Assembly (NCBI GenBank): GCA_034401135.1
Contig: JAWZSP010000002.1
Location: 4,712,001-4,776,000, forward strand
Source: Volutella citrinella
Taxonomy: Eukaryota > Ascomycota > Sordariomycetes > Hypocreales > Nectriaceae
Direction: 5' to 3'
Length of the DNA: 64,000 bases
Position numbers and translations under genes: made by a program. A model generated the notes under the pieces. That model had not been told where the DNA came from. It did no database searches and saw nothing but the letters and a program-made list of their open reading frames with translations. Positions 1 to 12,529 of this stretch are shown one piece after another. Every line of letters starts with the position of its first letter. Within the stretch, counting starts at the first letter, position 1.

Positions 1-487
1 AAGGGGGCGGCCAGGCGGTTCGTGAAGACGGTGAGCTTATCAGTATCGCCGCACGGCTCGCCGTCGTCACCAGAGCACGGCATCGTGCAGTTGCCGTCGT
101 CCACTTTAGGATTGGGGACCTTGTCGCCACAAACTGCAGGTTCCGTCCCGCGTCAGTTCACGTTTCGATATCGATGCAAGCGATTCGTCGTTGATTCAAC
201 TTACAGCACTCGACCGAGAACTCCATGCTGGCGTACGCATAGCCCAGCCCGTCGCAGTGCTTGATGCACGCCTCGGCCGTCAACTTGGACGTATCATAGC
301 GGAGAGCCTCGACGGGAGCGCGCTCCTCGACGCTGTGGTTGAAGCAGCCAATGTAGCCCCAGCCCTGCTTGGGCTTCTCGGGTGGCGTCAGGTCTCTGCC
401 GGCGATGCTGCCCGCCAGAGAAGGCGGGAACAGCGCTGCGGCGAGCACCAGGCCGACGGCAGCCATCCTGGAGACGGCAGCGGCCAT
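1..487 (-). CDS. WSC-domain secreted or cell-surface protein (3' part outside the window)
   Basis: This gene enters the window at its 3' side and its end lies beyond base 1. Exon 1 is 205-487 and exon 2 is 1-133, joined by a 71-nt intron with a GTAAGT donor and a CAG acceptor. The start at 487 gives a clear signal peptide (MAAAVSRMAAVGLVLAAAL); an in-frame ATG at 520 would add 11 polar residues and is less likely. After the signal come 'WGYIGCFNHS', 'ACIKHCDGLGY', then across the intron 'ECFCGDKVP', 'NCTMPCSGDDGEPCG' and 'LTVF'. That is the cysteine order of a WSC domain, a carbohydrate-binding module found in yeast wall-stress sensors and in many fungal secreted enzymes. Without the C-terminus I cannot say whether it is a membrane sensor, a GPI protein or a WSC-linked enzyme. 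The domain call is firm; the role is inferred. Confidence 0.85.
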
Positions 488-3400
488 GGACTCAAAGGGG
501 GTGTGTGAGTGGGCAAACAAGACGGGATTGGGGAAGAGGATGAAACGAGTGGTCCTGCGGGCGCAAACAAAAGGGTGTTGTGCTTTGTGCGGGTTTCCTT
601 ACAGAGAGAGAAGAGGGAAAACACTAAGAACAAAGAGCAAATATATCTCCAAGGCGCCCCCCAGCTGGGCCAGCCCAGTCAATGGCACAGCGATAATTCC
701 CTCTGCATCTTCCCCCCCCGCGCCGCCGCTTATCCGTCCAAATCGACCCATTCTCCAATGGCTGGGACGAGCCGGGCCAAAGGGCTGAACAAGTCGCAAA
801 GCCATTCCGTCCATTGTCTTCAATGACAGGGCCAGCGAGGCGAGAGCGCGGAACGAGACGGCGGGGGGAGGGGACCCTCCGAACCCTGAGTCTGAGCTGA
901 ACCCTCCTCGTTTCCACTTCCCCCTCACGGCGTGAGATACCAAGGATACCAAGAGGCAATAGTCGTGAGCAGGTCCATCTTGGCTCGACGTGAAGGATAG
1001 TCATAGCAGAGAAAGGGGGGGTGTGGTGTGTGTGAGGTCGGTCATCATGCTGTTGGGGTTACGGTGCATGACGCACAAAGCCGACGACGGTGCGTGCTGC
1101 TCAGGGGGAGCGACGAGCACGGCAGACGAGCAAGGCAGGGATCGGCGGGCTACGACTCAAACTAGGTGCGATAACAGAGGGAAACCCTGCCGCGCATCCT
1201 CTCGACGTGTGTGTGTGTGCCAATACATCTAGAACCCCCCACGCGGGCCATGTGTGGCTGCAAAGGGTCCAAGCCCGGAGGCTTTTTTTTTCTGGGGCGG
1301 CTGCTTTTCTGGCTAAAGCATCTCTCGTCTTACTTACATGGACGACAAGAGCGGGCGGCGAATGCGCCGCGTGGACGCATGGCGCGAGCCCAGATGCGCC
1401 GCCCTGCACTCACCGAGCAGTCGAGGGGGACCTTGGCCACGGACCTCGACGACGTGGCGCCTGCATTGTGCATCTGCCTGCGGTCGGCTACTCATGATAA
1501 GATTGATTCCCATGATGAGGGCGACTAGGGGTGGTGGCGCTGGGTGTTTTGTGCCGGTGGTTAATTGCTGGGGCTGGCTCCAGCTGTCACGGACGGGATT
1601 GGCCTCGCCTCGTTTGTTTCATGCAACAGGGGCTTCTTGTATGCGCCAGGGGCTTTTGAGTATGTAATAGTAGTGCACAGGAGCTGCAGCGTTTGTTGTA
1701 TCCCGAAATGGGACTCTTGGAGCGCTGGGGCAGTATCGTGTCTTACGCCCGCGGGTAGCCGTATCAGGACATCCGGCCGGTGTGCGTGTGAGATACGGGC
1801 TCGGCAATTAGCTACTGGTATCTAGATTCTCACACCGGGCAGACAGGGCGAGGCTGCGGGGACGGATGGCTGGCTGGCTGAATGACTGGGTTACCTGGAC
1901 GGCAGTGGTTGGGATCCGTCGCCGTCGTCGAGTTTGCGTTTGCGCCATCTCAACGGCTGTCCTCGGCCCACACGCCCGCCCACATGCCATTGCCTTCTGC
2001 ACGGGGGGCTGACTGTCCAAAGAAACGGGATCGGTTCGTGAGTGCTCATCAATCTCAAACGTCCGTCGAACACAGCATATGCGAACGGAAGCTTAATGCC
2101 CAGAGGCGCATCGATGGCCGGGCGCTGCGTGCACCAGATTCTGCGCTCTGCTGCGATGGTCGAGTCGATGGACAGTCGGACGCAGGACTGAATGATTCAC
2201 AACGTCCTTCATTGAGTGCTGCAAAACAGCACTCAATCGAGTTTGCATGAATGGGTGGAGCAGACCGCCACGCTGCGCAGAGAGGAAATGCGACTGGGCT
2301 TGCTGGGCCAGGGCTACGGGCTTTGACAGCGGCTGCCCGGCTGTGCTGGCCGTCTTGGCCGGTGTGCGCAGCGCTGGGCGCCAAGGTGTTGGTTACGTTA
2401 GATAACGGTGAGGCGTATGCCCGCAGAGAGTGGCCTCGTTTGCAGGGTCCCTTTTTTTGCCAAAGTCCCCGCTGTTTTGATCGTGCATCAACAGGAGCGT
2501 GGATGCACTGAGTCTCGTGTTGGCGCTTTCAGCTCATCTCGGCATTTGAGATTTCAGTGCTCACCCGTTTGGAGGCGTGAAGCTCGAATGACAGTCCCGC
2601 GATGGCGGCAGTCGCACAATAACGGCTTGGCGCTTGGCGGTTTGTCCAACTCATCTGCCAGCCTGATTGTGAATTGCCAGCCGCAAGCATGTCATACCGG
2701 GACGCCACGGCGGCCGCGGTGGCGTCCAGAGCGCGCGCAACGAGGGAGCGAGAGCGGCAAGGCTCATACGGGTGAGCCACTTGCGTCCAGCCCTCGACGC
2801 CGCACTGCAGCCGGGACGGGACTGACTCTGAAGAGGCGGCGGTTGTGTGACACAGCGACTCGGGGCATCAGTGCGCGATAGATAGCACGAGGCGAGGCTG
2901 TCTGGGCCTGCGATGTGCATTGCCGTCGTCATCACCATCGCATCGGCTTGATCCAGACTCATCCAGGCATCATTAAGCATCAGCATCAGCATCAGCATCA
3001 GCATCAGCATCAGCATCAGCATCAGCATCAGCGTCAGACACCCATCGCGCACCACCATGAGGGCGACGGCGAGCCGCACTGCTTTGCCTGTGCATACGAA
3101 CATGGCATTTATTGCATCCTCCCCTGCCCAGCTAGGATCTACGTACGGCGCACTGCAGCAGAAGCGAACAAATCGAGGCACCGCAACAACGGCCCGACGC
3201 GCGACAGTCCAATTCCGCCCGCAGAAGACCGGCGATCCCTACTCGAAGCACGACACGCATATGCAATCCCCTGGAGCGCCACAGTTTTCCCCTCTCTCGC
3301 TGCGACGGTAATTGCTCAGAGACTCAAACGACAGGAAACGGCGTGGTGGGGCCAGTCAAAGTTCTCCATTAAGGTAGCTACGCTGTGATGCGTCCATTAC

Positions 3401-3632
3401 TACATACAATCGTCATCCGTGCACCACATCACCACCACCACAATCACCACCACGACCGCCGTGCCTGACGGGGAACAGGGCGCAACGAGAGTGGATTGGA
3501 TAGCGGCAGAAGCCAAGTCGGGAAAAAAGACAAACACAGACAAAAATAGAGAGAAAAAAAAAGGAAAACAACAACCCGAACCAACACGCCAAGCAAGCCA
3601 AGCCAGCGCGAGTGTTGGCTGCTGCTCTTGGC
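488..3632. other. Intergenic region without recognisable gene
   Basis: About 3.1 kb between the divergent 5' end of the WSC gene and the 3' end of the GH16 gene. Open frames here are short, overlap on both strands and show no domain or splice logic. Pyrimidine/purine-biased tracts lie near 500-800 (WSC promoter side) and around 3500-3600. The only clear structure is the hexamer repeat near 3.0 kb. Confidence 0.5.
2977..3030. repeat. GCATCA hexanucleotide microsatellite
   Basis: Nine perfect tandem copies of GCATCA, followed by a degenerate copy (GCGTCA). Both strands are open through it, coding for His-Gln or Leu-Met repeats, but no gene around it is credible. It is best read as a non-coding simple repeat likely to vary between strains. 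Confidence 0.9.
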
Positions 3633-6011
3633 TCAGCACTTGCCCTGCTGCCACATCTTGACCGACTTGACCACCATGCCGCGGTGCTCGGGCGTCCCCC
3701 AGCTGGGCAGCCAGGTCGCGTTCGCCTTCCAAAAGTCTTGCATGGGCGTCTCGCTGAGGTCTGCCCACGGCTTACCCCCAACGGCATCACTAGAACATTG
3801 GGGAGATCATCGTTAGCGCAGTCGCTCTGGAGATTGGGAATCGGGGCTAGAATCGGGAGGGGGGAGATGAATCACGAGCTAATCTGTGATTACAGGGTGC
3901 TCAACGGCCGGAGGGCGCGAGAGGTGCGGGTGTCAGGTGGGAGTGGCAGGGGTGGAGGAAGTGGGAGGGAAGTGGGAGGCCGGTTAGGGAGGAGTGGTGG
4001 ACTGTTGGCCATCTGTTGGTGGCGCTGTGGCTTCCATGGGCGGCGGGCGCTGCGAACTGACGATGAGGGAAATGATTGGTCGGGGAGCCGGGCAGATCAA
4101 GGGTTGGCCAAGAGTTTTGTGTTGGGGACGAGCCAGGGGGCAGGGGCCGCTCTGACACTACGGCCCAGCAAAAGAAAGAGACGAGTTGCCAACGCCACGC
4201 GCGGAACGAGGACAAAAATAGAGAAGATTGCGTGCTTACGGGAACCAGCCGTTTGTCGATCCGACGGCCACGTTGAGGATGAGGTAAAAGGGCTGGTCAA
4301 AGGGCGTGTTCTTGCGGCCCGTGCTGCTCCAGGGGTCGACGGGCACGGAGCCGTTGACGGATTCGCCGGCGAATTTGCCGTACGTCCACATGTTGCGGTT
4401 CTTGGAGAAGTCGAGGTAGAAGATTTGCTAGAATTGTCAGCCATCACTGCGAGAATTGAAGTGAGACATCCCAGCTCCACTGCTGCCCTGGAGTAGCGCC
4501 CGTCGCTAGTACCAGACGCCACCAGATCACAGTGGGGGGACCGTTCAGTGTTTAATGACAGTGAACTCGGACAGAAGAAAGTCGTTACTCACCCGCAGCC
4601 GCCCATCCAGCCAGGTAAACAGGTACTTCTCGCTCCACTCGAGCCCGTACGTGTGAAACCCCTCCGAGTAGCGCACCCGCTTGCCACCCCACTCGTTGTA
4701 CGTCATGCGCCAGCGGTTGTTCAGCGCCGCGGTGCCCCAGTGCAGCGCCGACGACACGAGGTTGTCGCCCATGTTGTAGCCGCGCGCGTCGTTGCCCCGG
4801 GCCTCGGCGATGTCGATCTCGCCCGACCGCGGCCAGGCCCCGTACGCGCTGTCCACCGGCATCATCCAGATGGCCGGCCACAGCCAGTCGCCCCGGGGCA
4901 TCCGCGCCGTGACTTCCACGCGGCCGTACCGGATCGCGCGCTTTCCGCGCGTGTTGAGGCGCGCCGACCGCACGGGGTTGATGATTGTGCCGAGCGTCGT
5001 GTTGCTGGCGGCGGCGCATCGCGGCCGTGTCTGGATGTTGGCCTCGGAGCGCGCTTCGAGCTCGAGCTCCTCCCGCGTCGCCGTGCACTCGCCGTCGCCG
5101 CGTCCGTCCGTCGTCAGGTTGACCGTGTGGCCGTTGACCAGCTGCTCGTACGTCAGCTCCGTGCTGCCCAGCGTCAGCGTCGGCACAATGTGCAGGCCCT
5201 CGCCGTCAATGTACGAGTTGGCCTTGTCCGTCGTCGTCCAGTCAAACGACCCTGTGCTGCATCGTGCAGGTCCTTTTGTCAGTTCGGCTCCTCTGTCGCT
5301 AGCGCAGGCTCGGGCTCTTGTCCCTGCCAGTCCGGGGCGTAACATACCCGAATCCGTTCATCTGCACCTCGTGGTTCCAGTTGTCCAGGTTCTCAAACTT
5401 GTCGTCCATGATGAGGCAGTACTGCGACCTTAGCATCCTGTCTTCTCTTCTCTCTCCTCTTCTCCTCGTCTCCAACTTACCTCATGGTTTGGCACGCCGC
5501 GGGTCGCATCCCAGCACAGGTATCCACCGATGCCTATTGTCCCGTCAGTAAATGCGACCGTGGAGGCTTGGCACAGTCAATTGGCATGTCATGTCCGGCC
5601 ACCTACCCAGTCCGATCAGTATACAGCTGTAGAAGATGATGCTGTCCCAATTGATCTGCCTCTTGGTCTTGTCGAGCCATGGCTTCTCAAACTCGCCCAC
5701 CAGCCGACTGCTCTTGAACCGACGGCGCGGAGGGGGCCCTGTAAAACACATCACACTTAATGTCAGACACACACACATGGCCATCTAGATCTCGCTGCCG
5801 GGGCTGCAAGCGATTTCACACACGCACCGTCGTACGACGAGGGAGTCCGCTCGTACTGCCGGCGGGACCTGAGCGAGGGGGCCACAGGCGTAGCCGTCGG
5901 GGGAGTCTCAAAGGGGTTCTCGGGCGTCACATTGCCTGCCGACTCGATGGAGCTGGTGCGCCGCTCCTCCTCGACGCCGGCCGTCGTCGTCGCGGTCTTG
6001 GAGGTGTTCAT
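3633..6011 (-). CDS. GH16-family glucanase-like type II membrane protein
   Basis: Seven exons give 483 aa: 5828-6011, 5607-5738, 5481-5533, 5348-5421, 4593-5256, 4240-4427 and 3633-3789; all phases agree. The N-terminus is a Ser/Thr/Pro-rich tail starting MNTSKTATTT, then 'PPPRRRFKSSRLVGEFEKPW' and one membrane segment (SIIFYSCILIGLGIGGYLCW), so the catalytic part should face outward or lie in the secretory lumen. The GH16 core carries the nucleophile/acid-base motif GEIDIAE with Glu294, Asp296 and Glu299, plus 'WPAIWMM', 'FHTYGLEW' and a C-terminal 'VKSVKMWQQGKC'. The family resembles beta-1,3-glucanase or glucan-binding GH16 proteins and probably acts on cell-wall beta-glucan; the exact substrate cannot be read. 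The start at 6011 was chosen because an in-frame methionine at 6110 only adds a non-conserved leader. The last intron is 450 nt, far longer than the others (59-91 nt). Confidence 0.88.
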
Positions 6012-8479
6012 GGGCGCGATGGAGAATTGACGGACAAGGTGCAATTGACAAAGGAAGTTCAAGAATCTGTCTCGGGTCTTGGGGGGACAGGAAGGACTCG
6101 ACTCGCACAAGAGTGTTCAGGATTCCGTCGCAAAAGAGTCGCACGCTTCTAAAGAACCAATGCCAGCTGCAATCATCTCGACGCCCGTCTCTCCCAGCTC
6201 TCCATAAAAAAGCCCAGCTTGCAATTGACGAGCTAAAAGCTGTGGCCACTTGCACCCATCCACATCCCGCATGCCGCAGCGTAGCTCCAGATTGCCCAGA
6301 TTAGAAGGCCAATGGACGCCCCCCCTCTCCAAACGACACACACCCCCCCTCCATCACAACATGCCGTCCACGCACAAACGTGGCGCCTAAGATAGACTAC
6401 ATGCATCTGACCGAAAAGCCCATGCACCCGCCGTCTGCATTTTGTGGCTGGAACCTCGTCCCCTTGTCGCGGTTAGCAGCGCCGAGCCCCCGATAAGGAA
6501 GCCCGGCAAATGCATCTTGGGCTTCCCGTGGCCAGGCACCCTCGACGCTCGACAGGGGCCCACGCCAAAGTTTCCATCGCTTCCATGCTTTCGAATTCGT
6601 CTGTACGACGTTGTAGTGCAGCAGGTCCGTCGACGGGTCTCCGACATGGTTGAGAAACTTTCATTGGGACTTTTGGGGGTGGGCTTCCAGGCTCCAGCAT
6701 AGCTGCATCGGCCTCAATTCGCCTCCTCCTTCGCCGCCCTCTCGTGATTTTTTTTTCAGCCTCGGCTCTCCTACAGTCCTACTCGTCCCAGCCTTGAGTT
6801 TTATTCACGATGCCCCGCCAAGACACCAAGTTCCGCGTTGTCAAGGGTCCTTCTGGCTCCATTCTTCCCTTCCCCTTTCGTCGTCCGCAGCACCGCCACC
6901 AACACTCAGACCCAACACTGTCCCTCCGTTGGGCCCCTCGTACGCGCCAAGCTTGCCAAGTTCAATAAAATAATGCACCCGTCTCCGAGCGTGAGGGTGT
7001 CGGGCCCGGGGACCCTCATCCCTGCCCACTTGCAGACCGTTGCGCTGTTCCCACTCGGTGGAGAAGACGGGCCTCTGATACGGAGTCCGGCATATCCCCT
7101 TTGCGCTATTGCAGCTGACCAGCCCTACCTTTCCGGGACACTTGAACCCCCCCGGTCCGGGGATATATTGTCTCAGGCCCGATTGCCATGAGATAGTGGC
7201 TTGGCTGCGCGCGTGGAGCACGGAGTCGACGTTGACGTCCGTGTTCTGTCCCAGCTATACTTGGCAACTGGGCCCTTGGTGTGTGTGAGCACAGTTTCAC
7301 AGCTAGCCTCGTTTTCCTTCCTTTGGCTCACAAGACAAGCTCATCTTGGCTCTCTGTTTGTCTTGGATCCTACCCGTGCACTTGGTTCAGTCCCCAGTAA
7401 TTCATCTCAAAGTGCATAGCCGACCCTCTTCCATTGACAAGCTTACCGCACATTCCCCCAACGCAAAATTCCCATCAATGTCTTCGTGCTGGGCCATTTT
7501 TTCCTAACTTGGTCTTGGCCCACTGACTGCCTCTTCCATGCATCCCAGACCATCCCCATTGGAGCTTGTAGCCTCCGTATCGCCATGACCATCTGCAATG
7601 TCTGTGTAACCCCCTCTGGCCTCCCCTTCCCCTTCCCATTCCGCTTCCCCCCCTGTCAGGTATACGCACTCGCCATCCAGCCCCAACTGTTGCCATGGCC
7701 CATGCAATCTCGTCAGCGCCGAGGCTGTCGCCACGGAGCCGGCGGACAGACTGCATCAAAGCACATCAAAGCACACGCTGGGGAGGCAGAGGGGGGGGGT
7801 CCCTCACAGCCGACATCTGCGCCTCCAGGGATATCACCGGCCTCCAACTGGCTCACCTGAAAGCCGCCCACTAGCAGCAAGCAAGTGTCCGTATCTTTGG
7901 GTCCACGATGGCCGCCTTGCCGTTTCCCGGTCAGCTTTCGAACTGCCGCTGCCGCCTTTTCGTGCTCGCCGGTGATAATGCCAGCCAGCCATCTTGGCCA
8001 TGCAGACGCCCGTTTGGTCCCCTTCAGCTGCCGTCATCGCATAGTCTAGAAGCGAGTCTTTCCAAGATTAGCTGAATGGGAAGGCCAACGCCCTGCCAGC
8101 TCATATCTTCCTCATCCAGCAACGACGGCCACCAGCCCCCATGTGGTCTATCTCGCGGCGTCAGAGCCTCCTGCTAATCCACTTCAGCGCGGCGCTATTC
8201 CCTGCCACGTCAATTTACAATCTCCTTGTGCCATCCGGACAGCCCGTTTCCATAACATAACCCTCTGGCGGCGGTTCGTCTTAGCCTTCCCGGATACGAC
8301 CCCCATCCCCCCCCATTAGCCTAATTAACTTGAAGTTTTCTCGTCCATCTTCCCCCCCTCAAGTCCCACGACCAAAAGCACATTGCTGCCCCCGAAGCAA
8401 ACTTGCTCGTCGACTCTTGCAGTCAGAGTTCCCCCCTCCTACCCCAAGAGCACTCTAGCGGTCTGCAGAGCAGCAAACA
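6012..8479. other. 2.5-kb divergent intergenic region
   Basis: Lies between the start codons of the GH16 and glycosyltransferase genes, which are transcribed away from each other. I see no conserved protein. Short ATG-led frames (for example a 52-codon frame from 6810) look like chance frames or leader uORFs. The part just before 8480 is pyrimidine-rich, typical of a fungal promoter or 5' UTR. Confidence 0.45.
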
Positions 8480-11400
8480 ATGTCCTCGGAGAAGCGTATG
8501 TCGCGCTTCCGCGAGTCTGCTCCCGGGACTGTTCCCCCCAGCCCTACGGCCGATCCCCTGACGCTCAAGAGGCTCGAGGGAGGAGATGGCACCTCCCATC
8601 CTCCCGTCTCCTTCATGGACCGGACCGCCAAAGCAAACATGCGCTCCTCTGCCCAGAGCTCCTACTCGGTGACTCCCATCATGAGCGTTCCTGATGGCGC
8701 AGAGCCAACATTGGTGAGTTTGTCTGCGTCCATCACCTGCATCTCCTCCCGTCGACGCCTTGTCTCCTTCGATAAGAGGGCACACTTGGCATTGAGCAGA
8801 GGTGTCCATCCCACCCTGTCCTGCCCACTCAACCAATCTCAATATCCCCTGCCCCTTCACCTCTGGACCCTTCTGCATACCACATTGCCTACACAACCAA
8901 GGCCCACCATGCCTCGCCTTGCCTCACAGCCGCTAACTCTCGCAGGTCGCCAAGTACATTGCCCGTCGCGCTACCCTCCTCGGATGGTTCGACGAGCCCT
9001 CTGCGGCCGCCATCACCAGCGGCTGGTCCTCCACCTGCGTTGCCCTCAAGGGCACCGACGGCGCCTACGTCTATGCCCCCGACGACCCCAGCCCTGAGCT
9101 GGCGGCGGCCGTCGAGCGCCTGGACGAGAACGCCGTCGTGTCCATGTCGTCCGAGGTGACCAACAGCGTCCTCGACGCCATCACCCCTGACCAGGCGTGC
9201 CTTGTGGTGGAGAGCACCGGCGCGCGCATCCCCATTGTGCCGACGCTAGCAGACGTGCAGCAGACGCTGGTCTACTCGACCAGTTCATGCATCGTGGCCA
9301 AGGAGCGCTGCGTCCTTGTCTTCTCCAAGGACCCTAGCGCAGTCATCAACGTCGCACACAACGTTGAGAAGCAGCTGCTCGGTTTCGTAAGTGGCTGGAG
9401 TTCCCGCCCCTCCTTGATGCCGTTCTGGCCACCCATTCGCGTGGAAAGAGAGCTAACCGCCTGATTGGACAGATTGTTGGGCCTGTGATGCCCCGCGATA
9501 TGCTGGCGCAGACGGAGGAGCAGTCTGTCCAAGGCCTTACTACGTCGCCTGTGCGAGGTGCCATTAATGAGAAGGATTCGGTCTACCAACTCGCCATCAA
9601 GGTCGAGGAAGGTGAGGATGCAGTCGATGAGGACCTCGAGGGAAATCCCCCCGTGCGTCCGGCGCTGCGCATTCATTCTGTGCGTATCGGTATCGTCATG
9701 ATCTTGGTCATTTTGACTCAGAGCATGGGCGTTGCCAAGGTAAGGCCCCCCCCAACACCACAATGACTTGAAGAAACTGACAAGAGTGCAGCTCCTCCGG
9801 CAGTGGTCTTGGGACGGCAACCCGATACGTTTTGCACTGGTAATCTCTCTTTTGCCTTGACAAAAATCAAATGATGCTGACTGCTGTGCTCCAGGTCGCC
9901 GTCATCCCGCCTCTCATGCTCCTGTCCCTGGTATGTTCCATGATTCCATGATGCATCACCACACAGCACATCCACTGACATTTATTCAGTTCTTCTTCAT
10001 CGTTGTCGTCAGCAGTGCCTTTCAACTCCTGCTTCCAGCTGGCATGTGTTTGAAGAATTCCAAGTATCATTCTGGTGAGTGACGCTATCTTCAGCCGCAC
10101 CATGACACGAATAGTGGCTAACACCCTTGTCAGCCGTCAAGCCCAATCGCAACCGATACCGCGACTATGAGCTGCCACACATTACCGTGCAGATGCCCGT
10201 CTACAAGGAAGGTCTCCGAGGGTAAGTCCCCCAATCACCCATCCAGAAAACCATCCAGCTGACTCCCCAGTGTCATCGTGCCCACCATGGTCTCCGTCAT
10301 GGCCGCCATCCAGTACTACGAGAACCAGGGCGGCACCGCCTCCGTCTTCATCAACGACGACGGCATGCAGTGCATCCAGCCCGAGCTCGCCGCCGCGCGC
10401 AAGCAGTACTACCGCGAGAACGGCATCGGCTACTGCGCGCGGCTGCCCAACATGAAGACCAGCAAGGGCGGCGGCTTCCTGTCTTGGTTCAAGCGCGCGC
10501 CGCCGGGCGACCCGGACGTGGACAACCAAGACGAGAGCGAGCTGAGCCCCCAGGGCCGCGCAAACAAGCTCGGCTTCGTCCGCAAGGGCAAGTTCAAGAA
10601 GGCTAGTAACATGAACTACTGCCTGTCCTTTTCCAACCGCGTCGAGGACGAGATGCTGCGTCTGACGGAGCTTGAGTGTCGCAGCCGTGGGTGCACCGAG
10701 AATGAGCTGACTGCCCAAGATGACGATGAGCTCTATGAGTTGGCCCTGCAGAACATGCTTGACGCCGATGAGGGCAAGACGTGGGCTGAGGGTAACATCC
10801 GCATGGGCGAGATCATCCTCATCATCGACTGTGACACCCGTGTCCCCATTGACTGTCTGCTGTACGGCGCGCTCGAAATGCACGAGAGCCCCGAGGTTGC
10901 TATCCTACAGCATGGCTCCGGCGTCATGCAAGTCGCCCACAACATCTTTGAGAACGGCATCACCTACTTCACAAACATTGTCTACACGGCCATCAAGTAC
11001 GGTGTTGGCACGGGCGACGTTGCGCCGTTTGTCGGACACAATGCCTTTTTGCGCTGGAAGGCCATCCAGAGCGTGTCGTTTGTCGATCCGTCTGACGGCA
11101 TCACGAAGTGGTGGTCGGACTCACACGTGTCTGAAGACTTTGACATTAGTCTGCGTGTGCAGATGGCTGGCATGGCCTGTCGTCTGGCTACGTATCACAA
11201 CGGAGGCTTCGAGGAGGGTGTCTCGTTGACTGTCTATGACGAGCTCAACCGTTGGGAAAAGTATGCCTATGGATGCAATGAGCTGGTGTTCCACCCTCTG
11301 TAAGTTCCATGTCCCGAAGCTATGGGTGCATCACTAACCTTTCGCAATAGGTATCAATGGATCTACAAGGGCCCCGTCACAAGACTGTTCCTCCGCTTCC

Positions 11401-12065
11401 TGTGGAGTAACATTCCGGTCACGAGCAAGGTGTCCATCATCGCCTACATCTTCACCTGTGAGTCCATTTTCCATCCCAAGCTTGCATTTCACCAAACTGA
11501 CCCGACAGACTACGCCATCGCCGCCGGTCTTCTGCTGACGCTGGTCAACTACGTTATCGTCGGCCTGTTCTTCTACGACCTGGACCACTTCTACACCCCG
11601 TCCTGGGGTATCTGGGTGTCCCTGCTCGTCGTCTTCAACGGCGTCGCGTCCATCTCGTTCAGCATGACGCGCCACCGCCTCAAGGAAAAGTCCTTCTGGG
11701 TCACCATCCTCGAGACGGCTAAGTGGCTGCCCTTCTTGCTGCTCTTCTTTGGTGGTATCAGCATCAACTGTGCCAAGGCTCTGCTATGCCACGCCTTCTC
11801 TGTCAACATTGAGTGGGCGTCGACGTCCAAGGAGCTGGGGCCCACGGGCATCTACATTGGCCTCAACAAGATGATGCACCGGTTCAAGTACACGTTCCTC
11901 ATCTGCATCGTCATCGCCGCGGGCATGATTTACATGGCCATTGGCGCGCCCTGGGGCTGGACCATTGCTCCTGGCCAGTTTTCTACCGGTACCTACGCTA
12001 TTGTCCCGCTGGCTGTGCAGGTTTCCTGTTCGTTCGCTTTGCCCATCTTCCTGGGCTTGACTTAG
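8480..12065 (+). CDS. Family 2 glycosyltransferase, polytopic membrane enzyme (fungal GT2 type)
   Basis: Ten exons give 963 aa: 8480-8713, 8946-9386, 9473-9739, 9792-9839, 9895-9930, 9990-10074, 10134-10221, 10271-11299, 11351-11457 and 11509-12065; every junction keeps phase. A roughly 225-residue cytosolic N-terminal region precedes membrane segments (for example 'RIGIVMILVILTQSM'). The GT-A core has 'FINDDG' (Asp429/Asp430), 'IDCDT' (Asp586, Asp588), 'SEDFD' (catalytic-base type Asp689) and 'ELNRWEKYAYG' (Arg727, Trp728), the counterpart of the processive-GT2 QxxRW box. Four or five C-terminal membrane helices follow. It is a processive-type GT2 but not a standard chitin synthase (no QRRRW, no myosin motor). 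It best fits the conserved fungal GT2 known to be needed for hyphal growth on solid surfaces in plant pathogens such as Zymoseptoria and Fusarium. The polymer it makes is not known from sequence. Confidence 0.87.
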
Positions 12066-12457
12066 GATACTTTGTGTGTGGGTGTGTTAGTGTGTCAGTG
12101 TGTACTGGGCTGGGTGATGGGACGCATATAGATGGATCATTTATTTCTTAATGGTAGTTTGGTAGTTACAGTAATTATGGTATAGGAGGTATGGGTTGGG
12201 AGGTATATGGATGGTTATGAGGCAGGGATAACGACTATTATGAGCAATACACTGTCCTTGGATTAAGCACCGCGACCTAGGTAGTGAAAATGTCGAATTC
12301 ATTCTTTAGAGTCTCGGTTTCAATAAGAAGAACCATTACAGCGTGACGTTTGTTGCATTGTCCAGGGTGGTGAGGGGGTGGAGCACTGGAATGCATCGGG
12401 CTTTGCATCGTAGTGATATATACGCTAATAAATCGTCCTCAGTCATCGCAATAGGTC

Positions 12458-12529
12458 GGTTGCGTGGTCTAACGGCTATGACTGCGGATTCTGATTCCGC
12501 CAGCGAGGGTTCGACTCCCTCCGCGACCT
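12458..12529 (+). tRNA. tRNA-Gln (anticodon CTG)
   Basis: A 72-nt cloverleaf without intron. The acceptor GGTTGCG pairs with CGCGACC (one G-U pair). The D arm is GTC/GAC. The anticodon stem GCGGA/TCCGC closes the loop TTCTGAT, putting CTG at 12491-12493. The T arm is GAGGG-TTCGACT-CCCTC, with discriminator T. T runs just downstream (about 12533-12545) fit a Pol III terminator. It reads glutamine CAG codons. Confidence 0.93.

Noticed and set aside
2915..3388. 157-codon frame with His-Gln repeats
   Set aside because: Open only because of the GCATCA repeat; nothing coding-like on either side.
3612..4496. 294-codon plus-strand frame
   Set aside because: Antisense to the last two GH16 exons and intron; no domain; the GH16 model explains the sequence.
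4548..5342. 264-codon plus-strand frame
   Set aside because: Mirror of GH16 exon 5; Arg/Val/Ala-rich composition typical of an antisense shadow of GC-rich coding DNA.
10182..10883. 233-codon minus-strand frame
   Set aside because: Antisense of the GT2 catalytic exon; low complexity and no homology-like motif.
12454..12528. Alternative tRNA-Gln start at 12454
   Set aside because: Gives two acceptor mismatches and a misplaced anticodon stem; starting at 12458 pairs fully.
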